DNA of 64,000 bases from Entamoeba histolytica HM-1:IMSS (lineage: Eukaryota; Evosea; Mastigamoebida; Endamoebidae): NCBI RefSeq assembly GCF_000208925.1, contig NW_001914907.1, forward strand, positions 1-64,000. Direction: 5' to 3'. Under the pieces are notes generated by a model. The model was not told where the DNA came from and did no database searches. It worked only from the letters and a program-made list of their open reading frames with translations. This document shows positions 41,601 to 51,742 of this stretch, piece after piece (position 1 is the first letter of the stretch; every line of letters starts with the position of its first letter). A program made the position numbers and the translations under genes.

Positions 41601-44600
41601 ATCAGGTATATCATCTTGACTCTCTTCATCATGATTATCTTCTACATTCAATAAATTTTTTAATTGAGGAACATCATTGTTTTGTTGTGTAAATTTATCT
41701 GAAGATTTATCTGAAGTACTAAAGAGTCTTGGACGAGGAGTAGCTTCTATGTTTGTAGAATGACAACTTTTTACAACATTATTACTTCCTAGTCTATGTC
41801 TTGGAGTGTCAAAAAGTCCACGAAGATTATTATTTTTAAGTTTATTAATTTTTATAGGATTTGGTATTTGAATAGAAATGAATAATTCTTCTTCAAAGTC
41901 ATTCTGAATAGCTAATAATGAACTAAATTTAATAATTTTTGAAGAGTCTTGTTGAATAATTACTGAAATGACTAAATAACCACTTCTTAGTTTATGTACA
42001 TATTCTCCTTCACAAATAATTGGAACTTCAATTCCTTCTCCTTCTGGAGTAAAAACCATACATTTCTTAAGTTCGGTATATTCTCTTTTTAACGTCATAT
42101 TTTCAAAATGTTGTAATTTATTATTTAATTTTAATACTCCACAATTTGTAATAGATACCATTAAACTATCTTTTTCATATGCAGAATATTCATCAATAAA
42201 TTGAATTGGAATAAAATCAAGGTTTTCTTCTTTTGGTGTCCAAAAATCAGTTTGAAATACTCGTTTCATTTCTTTCATAAGATCAACAGTTAATATACAT
42301 TCAATATTTCCTAAATCAATATTTGTTAAGACTCTAGTCACAACACTTCCTTGAATACAATCTACTACTGATCTTCTACTAAATTCCATTAATGTTTTTT
42401 CAAGCATTACATCATATTCTCTTGTTTGTGGATTATATCCATCTACTTTAATTTGTCCTAATACTCGTAATATTGAATCATCATTTCTTGATCTATAAAC
42501 AACAGTTGCACTTGGTATTTTCATTCTAAATAATGGATCTTTTCTTAATGGATTACCAACTATTAATTTAAATCCATTTAAATCTATTCTAATAGAACAT
42601 TCAGAATCTATTTCATAATTAGTTTCTCCTCCAAATTTCCCTAATAAATTTATGAAATATAATATTAATTTCCAATCACTAAATGTTGTTATTAATTCAG
42701 CATTATTGACTGTGACACTTCCTCTAATTCCAAACCAATTATCCCACCCTTCTCTAATAATACTTGTTGATAATGAAATACCTTGACTTAATTGAATTCC
42801 TTTTTTTAAATCAAAATGATGTCCTCGAGAAAAACATGAGCGTACATCTATAATATTAAGTTCAGCTAATGATGTACTTCCACATTGTGTAACTGTATGA
42901 CAAATTGTTGCATCAATAGTTACATGTAATAATGCAGTATCAGGAGAGTCATCTTGTACTGCAATAATAGCAGTATCATGTAAAGATATTGTGAAAACAT
43001 GAATTTGGTCAGGAGAAATTGCACTTGAAATAGGTCTACAAGGTTGAAAACTTGTTAAGTCTATATGAAAAGTATCAATATTTGGAATATTACAAGTGAC
43101 ATAAGTAATAGAAGAATCAATATTAGGAATATGACGACCCATAGGAATAGTAGGAACTAATACACCAATCTTTACTAATTCTTCACATATATACTCACAG
43201 ACATATTGAGGATATGACCATTCATAATTTGCTTTTAAAACAAGAATTACTTCAGCAAAAGTCATTTCCATTGGACATGCCTCATTTAAATATTTAATTA
43301 TTTCTGAAGGTTTTTGACTTTTTCTTTTTAATCCTTTGTTAATAAATGTATTTTTGAATGAGTCTTGATCATCTCCAAGATGAATAAGATTTTCTTTGAC
43401 ATACTGAGAATTAATTAATTCTGATTTATTAGAATTATTTAAATTTATTGGAATAGTATTTTTATGAGGGGATGAAATATTACTATTTGGCTTACTATTA
43501 ATTATTGATTGATTTTCAGTAAAATTGTTCGTAGATTCTTCAATTTCAGATTGTTGAATATTTTCTTCTGTTTTACAATTTACAACAACTTTAGTTGAAG
43601 GATGAAGTAAAATATCATTTGGATTTACTAAGATAATATCATTTCCATCAAACATTATATTTAATGTATTAATTAATTTAGTGATAAATTGAGGAGTAAG
43701 AATCAATGAAGAAGAATAAATATCTAAGTTACTTTGGATATTTCCATACTGAATAGAATAATTTCCAACAACAGTAAGAATTTTATCAATTTTAGATTTC
43801 TTAAATATATTTCTATATTCTTCCATTTCTACTTTCGTTCTAGTATCAATAATCATAAGATTGTCTGTTGTAAAATGAAACATCGCATACGAATTATCAG
43901 TTAAATCAACATTTCCAATAAAATTAATTAATGATAATTTAGATACTCCATTAGGTATATCACAATCTTCTTTAATTGATATTTCAAATTGTTTAATACT
44001 AATACCTATACTCAAATTAATATTTTTTGATATTGGAGGTAATTTACATAATTCAATTCTTTTAATACTTTGACTTTCTTCATTTGATTGATCTGAACTA
44101 AAGAATGTTTTAACAAAATCAAGAAGTAATTTAAATTGATTTGGAGATAATGCAATATCAGCACATGGAAATTCAGTTATAATAGTAGGTTGTTTTCCTT
44201 CTTCTACTAATGGGATATTCACTGAAAAAGTAAAATCATTAATACATCTATCTTTTTTTCTATTAATATTTGTTGTTATTTTCATTTTATCAAATAATAT
44301 TTCCCATCCATTATTTCCATCTTCAATATTTATAGCTCCTATTCTAACAATTACCTGTCCACTTGGTAAATATGCTATTAATGTAGGTGCTTTAATTTTA
44401 ATGTCAGTAGTTTTTCTTGGTTCTTTTTTAATATCTAATAATGAAGAAGTAACTGTTTTCTTTAAATATTCATATTGTTCTTCTATTTTCTTTTGAACAG
44501 AAGTAAGGTCTATAGCCTTCTTTACTTGATCATTATAAATTACATTAATAATCTTAAAAAAATCATTCATGACATAATTACAAATAACTTCTCCAATTTT

Positions 44601-47552
44601 TAATTCTAAAATATCAGATGTTTCAGTTCCATTAGTATAATGTAACAAAAATACTTGACTACCAACTGAAACAATAGAAGTATATCTTGGATCTTCTTTT
44701 TCATATAAAGTATTTTTTAAGTCTATTTCATTTATTTTAAGTGTAAGATCTATTATTTTACTATCCATATTTAACTGAACATTTAATCCATCAAAATAAC
44801 ATATTGCTAAAACTGCTATTTCTGATTGGAAAATGGTATAGAAATGAGATAAATTGATATTAATATTATATATATAATTTGTAGTTGAATCACTTTCAGG
44901 TAACATTGTTAATGACATAGAAAAAATAATAATTTCACTAATTATTTGAGGTTCATAAATAAGAGTAAAAGTATCAATAGCAACATCAACACTAACTTTA
45001 TTTTCAATAACTTTAATACTACATTGTAAAAATGGTTGTTCAATTCCTATTTGAAATCCTCTTTCTTCTTTTAAATGTTTTTGTATTGTTTTGGATTGTA
45101 TATCAGACGTAACTAAATACGGTATTTCTGTATTATAGCCATTATCCATTATTAACTGACCTAAACTAATATTAATAGTAACTGCAGATGGTGTTACATT
45201 CACTCCAAATATACTTCGTTCTATTTTAACAGAAGTCATTGTTGATTCTTCAGTTATATCATTCATCCTAGATAATAATACATGAAATAAAGGAATATTA
45301 ATATCAGCAATAAAATATGAAAGTTCAGATTGTTTTTTAACTAATTCTTTTACTAAAACAACGTCTATATCTTCAGTTTGATTTGTATTAATAGTAGTTT
45401 CATTATCACTTGGGAAGAAAGATAATAAAAGATAAATATATGCAATAAGTTTATCATACTTTCTTTTACTTAATTGTGCAATAAATGGATCAATATTAAT
45501 TCCTAATTTAATTTTAGGTATTGGTTCTGAAGAATAAAGTGTTGATAATTGAAGAGTAGCTCCAGTTTTTTGAACAACAATATTTTTTTTAGAATCAAAT
45601 TGGTCTTGAATAGAATCTAAAAATTTAATTAAAACATCGTCTATTCTAATATCGTAATTTTGATAATTCTCATCTCTTTGTGAATTAGTTATTTTTACAT
45701 TTCCTAATTGAAATAAAGCAATATTATTATCCATTCCTTTTTCTTTTCCATCATAATAAAAATATATTACTGGTGCAGTTAAATTAATTCTAATATCTAA
45801 TAAAGGTGGTTCATCAGCAAATATATCTATTTGACTTGCAGCAGAAGAATATAATTGTTGTAATTGATATTCAGCAAATTGTTTAACATAATTTAAATTA
45901 AGGTTTGATGGTAATGTCAAAAAATCTACTAAAGAATCAAAAAATCCTTTAGAACAATTAATTACAGATGGTGCACAGTCTATACTAATAATCGCATCAC
46001 AATGTTTATCAATAGGACTTTCTTCAAATTCCATTTTAAATGATTTTTCATCTGACAACTTAGTCCAAATTTTACCAAGACCAACTTTATTTTCTTTCAC
46101 TTCTCCATTATCAAAACTAAGATTAAGTTTTAGTCCAATTACTCGAGCCTCAAAACCAATATTCATCTTCTCTATTTTCATTTTACAAACAATCTTATCT
46201 TCATCAATTAATTTAAATTGTATTTTTTGTATTATTGTTTTAATCTCAAATACAATTGTTTCAGGTGGTAATGAATATTCTTCATGTTTATAATCAATAG
46301 CATTATATATTTGATTAATAGCTTCTTCACTTAATTCAGGTACTTGATATCCAAATCCAAACCATCCTCTTGTTGATTCATATATTTTTTTCTCTTCGGA
46401 AACAATTTTATAAGCAATTTGCCTAAGATAACAAATTTCTTGATTTCTTAATTGATTTTCTATTAAATTATATTCTTCTATTTCATCATTTGTTGCTGGT
46501 ATCACCCATGGAATTTTTCTAACTTTCTTAAATAATTCAATAAACCGTTCTCGTTGTGTAGAACAAAAGTCAAACCTAATAGGATTTTTCTCTTCTTCTC
46601 TTTCTCTTAGATAATCCCTAGTAGCAATAAATGCAAATTTCCACCATTTTTTAGGTTGTTCTAATGCAGAAACTGTAGGACGACAATATAAATATTTAAT
46701 TGTTTGAGTGTAATTAGTCATTCGTTCTACTATATGCATTACATTACTATATTGTTTCTTGTTTAATGAAAAAAAAATTTGTTGTATTTCACCTCCAAGA
46801 GTAACTTTGTGTCTCATTGTTTTTTCAATAGAAAGATTAAATTGAAAGGATGGAATTGTTGCTAACACTGTTTTATTCATTAAATCAAATGAATTTAATC
46901 CTTTTTCATTTTGTTGTTCAGATTCTTTATCATTCATTTCATTTAATTCATCATATAAAATAATACTGAGGTTATTAAGTTGACATACTTTGTTAATGGT
47001 ATCTGTGATAGACATACTATTTTTTACAACAATTGAATTTAAATGAAACCCAATAATACCTTCATTTTCGTCACCTTTATAAATGAAATTTATATCCTCT
47101 ATTTCTAATTCTAAATTTTCTATAATTTTATTTACAAGAGTTGTCCAAACCCCTGACTCATCTCCACCTGCCTTTGTTTCAGCAATTTGTTGAATTATTT
47201 CAAATCTATCAATAATTTCTTTTCTATGTTCTTTCTTTTTTAAATCATATTGTTCTGCATCAAATACAAAAACTGTTTGTGGTTGTGAAATTATATGAAG
47301 TCCTTTAATTTTAATTTTAAATGGATCTGTTTTAATACTTTTCCAAGGAACTTCAACTTCTAATGTTTTTAAAATCCCTTTTGAAATAATAACTGGTAAA
47401 TTAAATGCAGAACATGCATCTTTTTTTACTTGAAGATTCTTTAACTGAACATTTCCATTCCAAAGTGATACACTTACTGAATTTACGTCAAGGTCTTCAA
47501 TGTATTTTCCAATAGTTTTGGTAAGAAAATCTGCAATAAGACTTTCAAACAT
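38634..47552 (-). CDS. VPS13: VPS13-family bridge-like lipid transfer protein
   Basis: This intact 2972-residue frame is the largest gene here. Residues 1-120 are the chorein N-domain (MFESLIADFLTKTIGKYIEDL, SVSLWNGNVQLKNLQVKK), followed by the long repeated beta-groove region that carries lipids between membranes. An adaptor-binding region of repeated beta units (about 1900-2450) includes ITIRPAFMAVNDLGCELYCSV, near the SHR-BD segment. Near 2690-2830 the ATG2-C-like amphipathic helices appear (GAPGVLVHSVYDGITDFI, GLAKGTESLLLHSIHGIS). A PH-like domain ends the chain (RRIMSYNEEEAKIAWIL onwards). A charged Asn/Ser-rich insert at ~1340-1410 is probably disordered. It acts at contact sites such as ER-endosome. 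No introns are needed. Confidence 0.95.
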   Translation of the reverse strand: MFESLIADFLTKTIGKYIEDLDVNSVSVSLWNGNVQLKNLQVKKDACSAFNLPVIISKGILKTLEVEVPWKSIKTDPFKIKIKGLHIISQPQTVFVFDAEQYDLKKKEHRKEIIDRFEIIQQIAETKAGGDESGVWTTLVNKIIENLELEIEDINFIYKGDENEGIIGFHLNSIVVKNSMSITDTINKVCQLNNLSIILYDELNEMNDKESEQQNEKGLNSFDLMNKTVLATIPSFQFNLSIEKTMRHKVTLGGEIQQIFFSLNKKQYSNVMHIVERMTNYTQTIKYLYCRPTVSALEQPKKWWKFAFIATRDYLREREEEKNPIRFDFCSTQRERFIELFKKVRKIPWVIPATNDEIEEYNLIENQLRNQEICYLRQIAYKIVSEEKKIYESTRGWFGFGYQVPELSEEAINQIYNAIDYKHEEYSLPPETIVFEIKTIIQKIQFKLIDEDKIVCKMKIEKMNIGFEARVIGLKLNLSFDNGEVKENKVGLGKIWTKLSDEKSFKMEFEESPIDKHCDAIISIDCAPSVINCSKGFFDSLVDFLTLPSNLNLNYVKQFAEYQLQQLYSSAASQIDIFADEPPLLDIRINLTAPVIYFYYDGKEKGMDNNIALFQLGNVKITNSQRDENYQNYDIRIDDVLIKFLDSIQDQFDSKKNIVVQKTGATLQLSTLYSSEPIPKIKLGINIDPFIAQLSKRKYDKLIAYIYLLLSFFPSDNETTINTNQTEDIDVVLVKELVKKQSELSYFIADINIPLFHVLLSRMNDITEESTMTSVKIERSIFGVNVTPSAVTINISLGQLIMDNGYNTEIPYLVTSDIQSKTIQKHLKEERGFQIGIEQPFLQCSIKVIENKVSVDVAIDTFTLIYEPQIISEIIIFSMSLTMLPESDSTTNYIYNININLSHFYTIFQSEIAVLAICYFDGLNVQLNMDSKIIDLTLKINEIDLKNTLYEKEDPRYTSIVSVGSQVFLLHYTNGTETSDILELKIGEVICNYVMNDFFKIINVIYNDQVKKAIDLTSVQKKIEEQYEYLKKTVTSSLLDIKKEPRKTTDIKIKAPTLIAYLPSGQVIVRIGAINIEDGNNGWEILFDKMKITTNINRKKDRCINDFTFSVNIPLVEEGKQPTIITEFPCADIALSPNQFKLLLDFVKTFFSSDQSNEESQSIKRIELCKLPPISKNINLSIGISIKQFEISIKEDCDIPNGVSKLSLINFIGNVDLTDNSYAMFHFTTDNLMIIDTRTKVEMEEYRNIFKKSKIDKILTVVGNYSIQYGNIQSNLDIYSSSLILTPQFITKLINTLNIMFDGNDIILVNPNDILLHPSTKVVVNCKTEENIQQSEIEESTNNFTENQSIINSKPNSNISSPHKNTIPINLNNSNKSELINSQYVKENLIHLGDDQDSFKNTFINKGLKRKSQKPSEIIKYLNEACPMEMTFAEVILVLKANYEWSYPQYVCEYICEELVKIGVLVPTIPMGRHIPNIDSSITYVTCNIPNIDTFHIDLTSFQPCRPISSAISPDQIHVFTISLHDTAIIAVQDDSPDTALLHVTIDATICHTVTQCGSTSLAELNIIDVRSCFSRGHHFDLKKGIQLSQGISLSTSIIREGWDNWFGIRGSVTVNNAELITTFSDWKLILYFINLLGKFGGETNYEIDSECSIRIDLNGFKLIVGNPLRKDPLFRMKIPSATVVYRSRNDDSILRVLGQIKVDGYNPQTREYDVMLEKTLMEFSRRSVVDCIQGSVVTRVLTNIDLGNIECILTVDLMKEMKRVFQTDFWTPKEENLDFIPIQFIDEYSAYEKDSLMVSITNCGVLKLNNKLQHFENMTLKREYTELKKCMVFTPEGEGIEVPIICEGEYVHKLRSGYLVISVIIQQDSSKIIKFSSLLAIQNDFEEELFISIQIPNPIKINKLKNNNLRGLFDTPRHRLGSNNVVKSCHSTNIEATPRPRLFSTSDKSSDKFTQQNNDVPQLKNLLNVEDNHDEESQDDIPDFIEVQASIPSKGIFYVPPQFFNGQISLCSSRLSNYKMPLKDLMTEKYVEVNSSKCILTRISTREIVGFVQTTISLAPSLIVTNLLPMPFSLKTPTSVFPVRSLSSISTFINPDSPVFITIAGYNETLIPKSGELKIFGKCKGYNSIRYFWDIGTLRIDAEEWVFNRSFIPLKFSLDKKNYIGGKIGLRNNSQPLPITRFSKPLYIGTGNSWSRALLLEKAEEVIRIIENGITYDLVVGISIIDGIARQITIRPAFMAVNDLGCELYCSVGSNYKDVIIIPPKGSIPIYGSFSISSSINVSIRCKGPWCRVPIDKDTHFQLLLLTKENGSIEEGQATTISIHYQQSVIIHFQEIQETSKYVIENDTDYSIIFKHIHSDEQTQIEPRKSQPVVFPNTSHISTIQIKSEFSINEFVTYSLDNPEVYEAKAGIHGIVYPYTWIFNGVNKLVFTDKWEKMKGDIGGLIRKEKMNTTEFNITINKLGIDLIDEDREELAYISLKDITYNKQGTLFKNKHRLFIGPIQVDSNARDCSVAVPFVSKGINICVDIVSQQNNTYKHIPHCFIQFQNMFISLETPFLNRIIHLIRLFSNPKDNKSLQIEIPKLYIEPIPYSNSQTITFETLQISPVDIILNTMLSSSSLLNIGYNSFTAPLLMIGNSLLTIKSARIHLNDFISNKLSATPERLSLFFIDFYRSQAIQQLLLAVSSMEFIGAPGVLVHSVYDGITDFITIPQKEKHSGNGIATGLAKGTESLLLHSIHGISSTAASISNTFGNLTASLTFDEDYIKERERKKKPFSASEGMAQGLGCVVNGIVDGVKGVITQPIKGAQTKGVSGFVGGVGKGLIGVVLKPTGGVVDFVSKMTEGIAEESGDIIPRSRIPRVGNKRRRIMSYNEEEAKIAWILQRKGLGDFVIYVTIDDIWVVLTETSFVMMKESGVMVSRLFQDLSIKVGPKTVTFSHFGHQLLTVSYRQGKHMRNFIRTSQQFIKQTND

Positions 47553-48445
47553 TTTAAAAAATAGATCTTTTTAAGTTAGTCTGTTTTCATTCATAAATTT
47601 TCTTCTTTATTTATTTTTTATGATTAATTTTTAAAGAACAGTCAATGTATGTAATTATTAAATCTTTAAACAATTTTTCATTTCTGTTTCTTCTTGCTTT
47701 ATTTTTTAATTTCTTTTAATTAGTGTTAAAAAAATTATTGGATTATACTATCTTAAAAAATAAAGAAAACACATAAATCACTCTCTAAGTATATCTTTTA
47801 AATGGTTTTGTAAATTCTTTCAATTGAAGCTATTTACTTTTTTAACAATGACCATTTTTGAAAATAGTATACTTTGGAATTATTATTGGTTCTAATACTT
47901 TTCTATGAAGAATCAAAAGTATTTTAATGACTTGATTGAACTTTATAATTGCTTTAGGTTATTCATGAAAAAAGAAATTCTATTTCTTTTTGAAGTTAAT
48001 TAAACAAAAAGTAGTAAACTAAGAAAGAATGACTCTATTTTCTTGAAATTATTCATTGAAACATCTATTCTTTTTTTAAATTAGTTCTTATAAAATAAAA
48101 CATCTTTTATTTATCTCATTAACTGAGTTTATACTTTAATGTGTTAATAAAAGGAATATCATCAATCCTTTGTAGAGATAAAATTATTTGTCTATTAATT
48201 TGATACAATAAGTGTCAAAAGAATAAGTTTTATAATAATTGGTTTTATTCAAAAAAAAAAAAAATCAAAAAGAATAAATTATTCTGTAATTATTAAACTC
48301 TAATATAAAATGCAATCCGCTTTAATGGAAAAAAAACACAGAACAGAAGAGTTTAATTTCTTCTATTTTATTCTAAATGACAGAACGGATGAAAATAGAA
48401 GTTGAAAACCATATATAATAAAATTAATCATCTTAAAAAATCAAA
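47553..48445. other. Intergenic, AT-rich
   Basis: This holds the divergent upstream regions of VPS13 and the secreted-protein gene. It contains a 13-nt A run at ~48251 and no recognisable gene, RNA or repeat. Confidence 0.6.
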
Positions 48446-49033
48446 ATGTTCTTTATCCTCTTAATCGCTACTTGTTTTGCAGAAAAAATTATGATCACAG
48501 AAAAGATGGGTGTTAACCAACTTCCAGTTGAATACAAAATTATTGATACCTCTGTCTGTTATATTGATGATTCTAAAGGTAATGAATATATAAAATACAG
48601 CACTAGTGCATCAGGACAATGTACTAAAACCGAGTATTCTGATAGTTCTTGTCTTACAATGAAAAAAACAGAATTCGTTTCTGGTATTGTTACTCCATTT
48701 AGTGGTAATTTACCTACTTATATTGCATATACTACTAAAGATTTAAAGTCATGCCCAAATACATTTAATGAAAACGCTCCAATTATCAGAAAATACATTA
48801 CTTCTAACTGCTATTTCGATTCTGATGATTCCTATAATTCAAAAAGACATGGAATTAAAGATGGACAAATTGTCACTGTTAAATTTAAAGATGCTCAGTG
48901 CACTGATTCTGGTCGTATTGATGATTATGACGAAGAATGTGGAAGATGTGATGATGGAGAATATACATGGTGTAAAGATGGTGCATTTTCTATTGTTTCA
49001 ATTATTGCACTAATGTTATTTTTCCTATTTTAA
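48446..49033 (+). CDS. Secreted or surface-anchored Cys-rich protein, Entamoeba-type
   Basis: This 195-residue protein starts with a short signal sequence (MFFILLIATCFA) and ends in a hydrophobic stretch with no charged tail (SIVSIIALMLFFLF), so it may carry a GPI anchor or a C-terminal membrane helix. In between it has about twelve cysteines, including CYIDD, SGQCTKTEYSDSSC, SNCYFDSDDS, AQCTD and CGRCDDGEYTWC. It appears to be a distant relative of the protein at 2924-3460, which lacks the C-terminal hydrophobic end. Function is unknown; a surface or secretory role is inferred. It has no introns. Confidence 0.75.
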   Translation: MFFILLIATCFAEKIMITEKMGVNQLPVEYKIIDTSVCYIDDSKGNEYIKYSTSASGQCTKTEYSDSSCLTMKKTEFVSGIVTPFSGNLPTYIAYTTKDLKSCPNTFNENAPIIRKYITSNCYFDSDDSYNSKRHGIKDGQIVTVKFKDAQCTDSGRIDDYDEECGRCDDGEYTWCKDGAFSIVSIIALMLFFLF

Positions 49034-49108
49034 TTGAATTAAGTTGTGAAAATATGATATTGTTTAAAATGTAAAATAATTAACCCATAAAATAGTCAAT
49101 CAAAAATA

Positions 49109-49891
49109 TTATCTTTTCTTGTAAAGACAAGGTGAAAGATGTACTTTCTTCTTTAGTTTTTCCATTTGATTTTGGTTTAACACATAATTGTTTGCATTTT
49201 TACGAAAAACTAACATCACAAAAACATTGTTTTCATCTTCTTTGATCGTGACAAATCCAAGTTGTTCAATTCCATTGATAAACCCTTTAATTGATTTTAG
49301 TCGACTAATTGGTTCTGCAATGATCATTAGTCCATTAGGCTTTAATATGCGAAACCCTTCTTTTAAGAATAAATGGAAGTCTGTTCCCATTAATGATAAA
49401 CAAAATACAACTGCATCACTCCATCCTTTTTGAATGGGTACTTTTGTGATATTTGCTACTTTGACTCGTTCATTTGCTTTGTATAGATCAAATGATTCTA
49501 CTGTTCTGTCTTGGCATTCAAGTGATAGTCGTGCTTCTCCACATCCCATATCAACAATATGTTGAAGTTCTTTATTCTTTTTAATATATTCAATAATTGC
49601 ATCTAATGGATTGACAGGCCAATGCTCAACTTGTTTGGCATACCCTTGATGGTATTCTTCAAATAATTCTGGCTTTTCTTCAAATAAGTGTTTTGCTTGG
49701 TCACCACGTGATGTATAGAGTAGTTCATTGATATATCTAAACTTTGATCCTTCAAGATCATTTGCAAACGACTCTATCAATGTCCCTTGTTTCTTTCCTC
49801 CACTTTTCTTTGGTTTTCTTTCTTCTTTTGCTTTTAGTATTCCACTTTGCTTTCCTCCTGCCAATACCTTCTTCTTTCTCTTCCCTTCCAT
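49109..49891 (-). CDS. RRP8: Rrp8-type rRNA methyltransferase
   Basis: This is a nucleolar S-adenosylmethionine enzyme; Rrp8 makes N1-methyladenosine in 25S/28S rRNA. I place the start at MEGKRKKKVLAGG (49891, 260 residues), since the 18 upstream codons are a Lys-rich translation of leader; the longer frame begins at 49945. A basic N-terminus (nucleolar targeting) leads to the Rossmann domain: HWPVNPLDAIIEYI, VDMGCGEARL (motif I), SFDLYK (motif II), DAVVFCLSLMGTDF and GFRILKPNGLMIIAEPISR. The FCLSLMGTD and ILKPNG strings are diagnostic for Rrp8. The C-terminus ends in a Lys-rich segment. Confidence 0.9.
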   Translation of the reverse strand: MEGKRKKKVLAGGKQSGILKAKEERKPKKSGGKKQGTLIESFANDLEGSKFRYINELLYTSRGDQAKHLFEEKPELFEEYHQGYAKQVEHWPVNPLDAIIEYIKKNKELQHIVDMGCGEARLSLECQDRTVESFDLYKANERVKVANITKVPIQKGWSDAVVFCLSLMGTDFHLFLKEGFRILKPNGLMIIAEPISRLKSIKGFINGIEQLGFVTIKEDENNVFVMLVFRKNANNYVLNQNQMEKLKKKVHLSPCLYKKR

Positions 49892-49945
49892 TTGTTTTTT
49901 CTGTTTCTTTTTTATTTTTCCTTTTCTTCTTAAACTTAAAAACAA

Positions 49946-50640
49946 TGGTATTTATCTAAACCTCCTTCTTTCTTTAACACCATAACACATTATCATATCT
50001 TTTCACTCTTCTAATTACCATTACACCTTGTCATATCCATTTTGTTTTGAATGTATTTATGAACAAAAACAACAGCTAATTGAATATGTATCAACTATCA
50101 TTCATCCCAAACAACCATTATGCATGAATAAAGTAAAACACATTCATTTATTAACACAACACAAGTAAATCATTCAATAATTATATGAATATTAAGAGTT
50201 GAAAGTATCACAAACGTTCTGTAGAGGGATAGTATTATTACATTGAATAAACAATAAATAATGACATAAAACACTCACAAAATAAGAAGTTATAATTACA
50301 TGAATAAGAAGAAAATGAATAAGAAGAAAATGAAGAAGAAGAAAAGTAGAGTAATGAAAAAGAAACATAAAAAGAAGTTATAAATGATAAGAAGACATGT
50401 CACTTGAAAGAGAAAAGTGGTTAAGAATAATCACCGAAAAGAAAAACGAAATATAACAAGAATAAAGGAAAGTAATTAAAAGGGTAATAAAACAAGAAAG
50501 AAATGAAGAAAGAGAATAAAATGAAAGAACAAAAACGAAAAGATCAAGAGTAAGAAAGATAAAAGTAAAAAGGAGTAGAAGAAAGAAATTTAGGAGATTA
50601 ATAATACTTAACAACACCATCAACTTGAAAAAAGCAAATA
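49946..50640. other. Intergenic, purine-rich low complexity
   Basis: The 3' half (50280-50600) is a nearly pure A/G stretch (AAGAAGAAAATGAA-like words) just upstream of the next gene. Frames in it are low-complexity Lys/Glu or, on the other strand, Phe/Leu, and are not credible genes. Confidence 0.55.
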
Positions 50641-51306
50641 ATGTTTAATCCATTTAAGTTCGAAATCGAAGAAGCAAAAGAACAAGGGATTAGAAATTAT
50701 ACTCTTCCACCTGAAATTAAAATTAATGGTGATGAAAATAGAGTATGTAAGACACCTATTGAAAAAAGAATTCCTGTTTTAAGAGCATCAAGAGAAGCTC
50801 GAAACAATTTCACACTTCAACAAACACTTTGTATTTGTCTTTTAAGTAGATGGTGTCGTATAACTATTAAAAAACCAACTAGAAGAAGTTGTGTAACTGA
50901 ACAATTCTTCAGAATTAATTCAATTGAACATGAAGAAGATAAAATAGATGTTTATTCATTCCTTAAAAAACGATGTAATGAAATGTATTTATTTGACATT
51001 CAACGAGGAGTGAGTGAGAAAACAGCAATACGGAGATATCAAAACAATAAAAAGATCGAAGTTATTCATTTAATGGAAGATATTCTTCGAGAATATGGAG
51101 TTGAATTAGAAACTAAAACAACAGAAGGAAAATCAGGAATTAACAGACTTGAAAATATCACTGGAATTTATACTTCAAATCAAGTCATTTCATTTGATGA
51201 TTTAATCGTTGATTTAATTAAAATTAATCATATCTTACTCAACAATGTTCTTCAAAGTAATGGAGAACTTATCATTAATCAAAATGAATTCTCTTTCAAC
51301 TTCTAA
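50641..51306 (+). CDS. Entamoeba-type protein of unknown function, paralogue of 28498-29136
   Basis: This 221-residue soluble protein shares the block GVSEKTAIRRYQNNK, then LMEDILREYGVEL and INRLENITGIYTSNQ, with the protein at 28498-29136. It also shares the earlier segment LQQTLCICLLSRWCRITIKKP. The order and spacing agree over ~130 residues, so the two are true but distant paralogues. A proline-rich start (YTLPPEIKIN) and an acidic region precede the core. The predicted secondary structure is mostly helical. I know no named domain that fits; a nucleic-acid-binding role would be a guess. A long purine tract lies upstream, and the 3' end is 106 bp from the convergent eL30 gene. Confidence 0.75.
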   Translation: MFNPFKFEIEEAKEQGIRNYTLPPEIKINGDENRVCKTPIEKRIPVLRASREARNNFTLQQTLCICLLSRWCRITIKKPTRRSCVTEQFFRINSIEHEEDKIDVYSFLKKRCNEMYLFDIQRGVSEKTAIRRYQNNKKIEVIHLMEDILREYGVELETKTTEGKSGINRLENITGIYTSNQVISFDDLIVDLIKINHILLNNVLQSNGELIINQNEFSFNF

Positions 51307-51412
51307 TTTATTGTTTTTATCATTCTTTGTTGTTTTTTAATAAAAAAGAATTATTAAAAAATTATAAAAACAAAATCAAACAAAAGAAGAAATACGGTAA
51401 ACAAGAGGTCAC

Positions 51413-51742
51413 TTATTCAGAGGCTTTAAGAATATCAGAATCTCCACCATCAATAATTGAAAGGACAGAGACAGCGAAATATCTACCACAAGCAGTTCCA
51501 AGATCAACATTGGAACCAGCATAGTGAACAACTTGAACTTTAGCAAGAACAGCATAGTATTCAATTTTAGCTCTTTCTAATGGTGGGCAGTTAGAAGAAA
51601 TAATAACGAGTTTACTCTTTCCATCACGGATGGTCTTAAGAGTAGCTTTGGTTCCAAGGACATATTTACCACTCTTAGTGACAAGGGCAAGTTTTGAATT
51701 AACTCCTTCTTGGGTTTTCTTGGCTTGTTTAGTGCTTGACAT
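51413..51742 (-). CDS. RPL30: 60S ribosomal protein eL30 (L30e)
   Basis: This 109-residue protein matches eL30 over its whole length: [87 protein letters not shown]. The GxNxxLGxACG loop is the RNA-contact region of the L30e fold. In yeast the orthologue also regulates its own splicing and translation; nothing here shows that. No intron is needed. The base composition is slightly richer in G+C than the neighbours, as expected for a highly expressed gene. The ATG lies in ...CCAAAGGATGTC. Confidence 0.96.
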   Translation of the reverse strand: MSSTKQAKKTQEGVNSKLALVTKSGKYVLGTKATLKTIRDGKSKLVIISSNCPPLERAKIEYYAVLAKVQVVHYAGSNVDLGTACGRYFAVSVLSIIDGGDSDILKASE

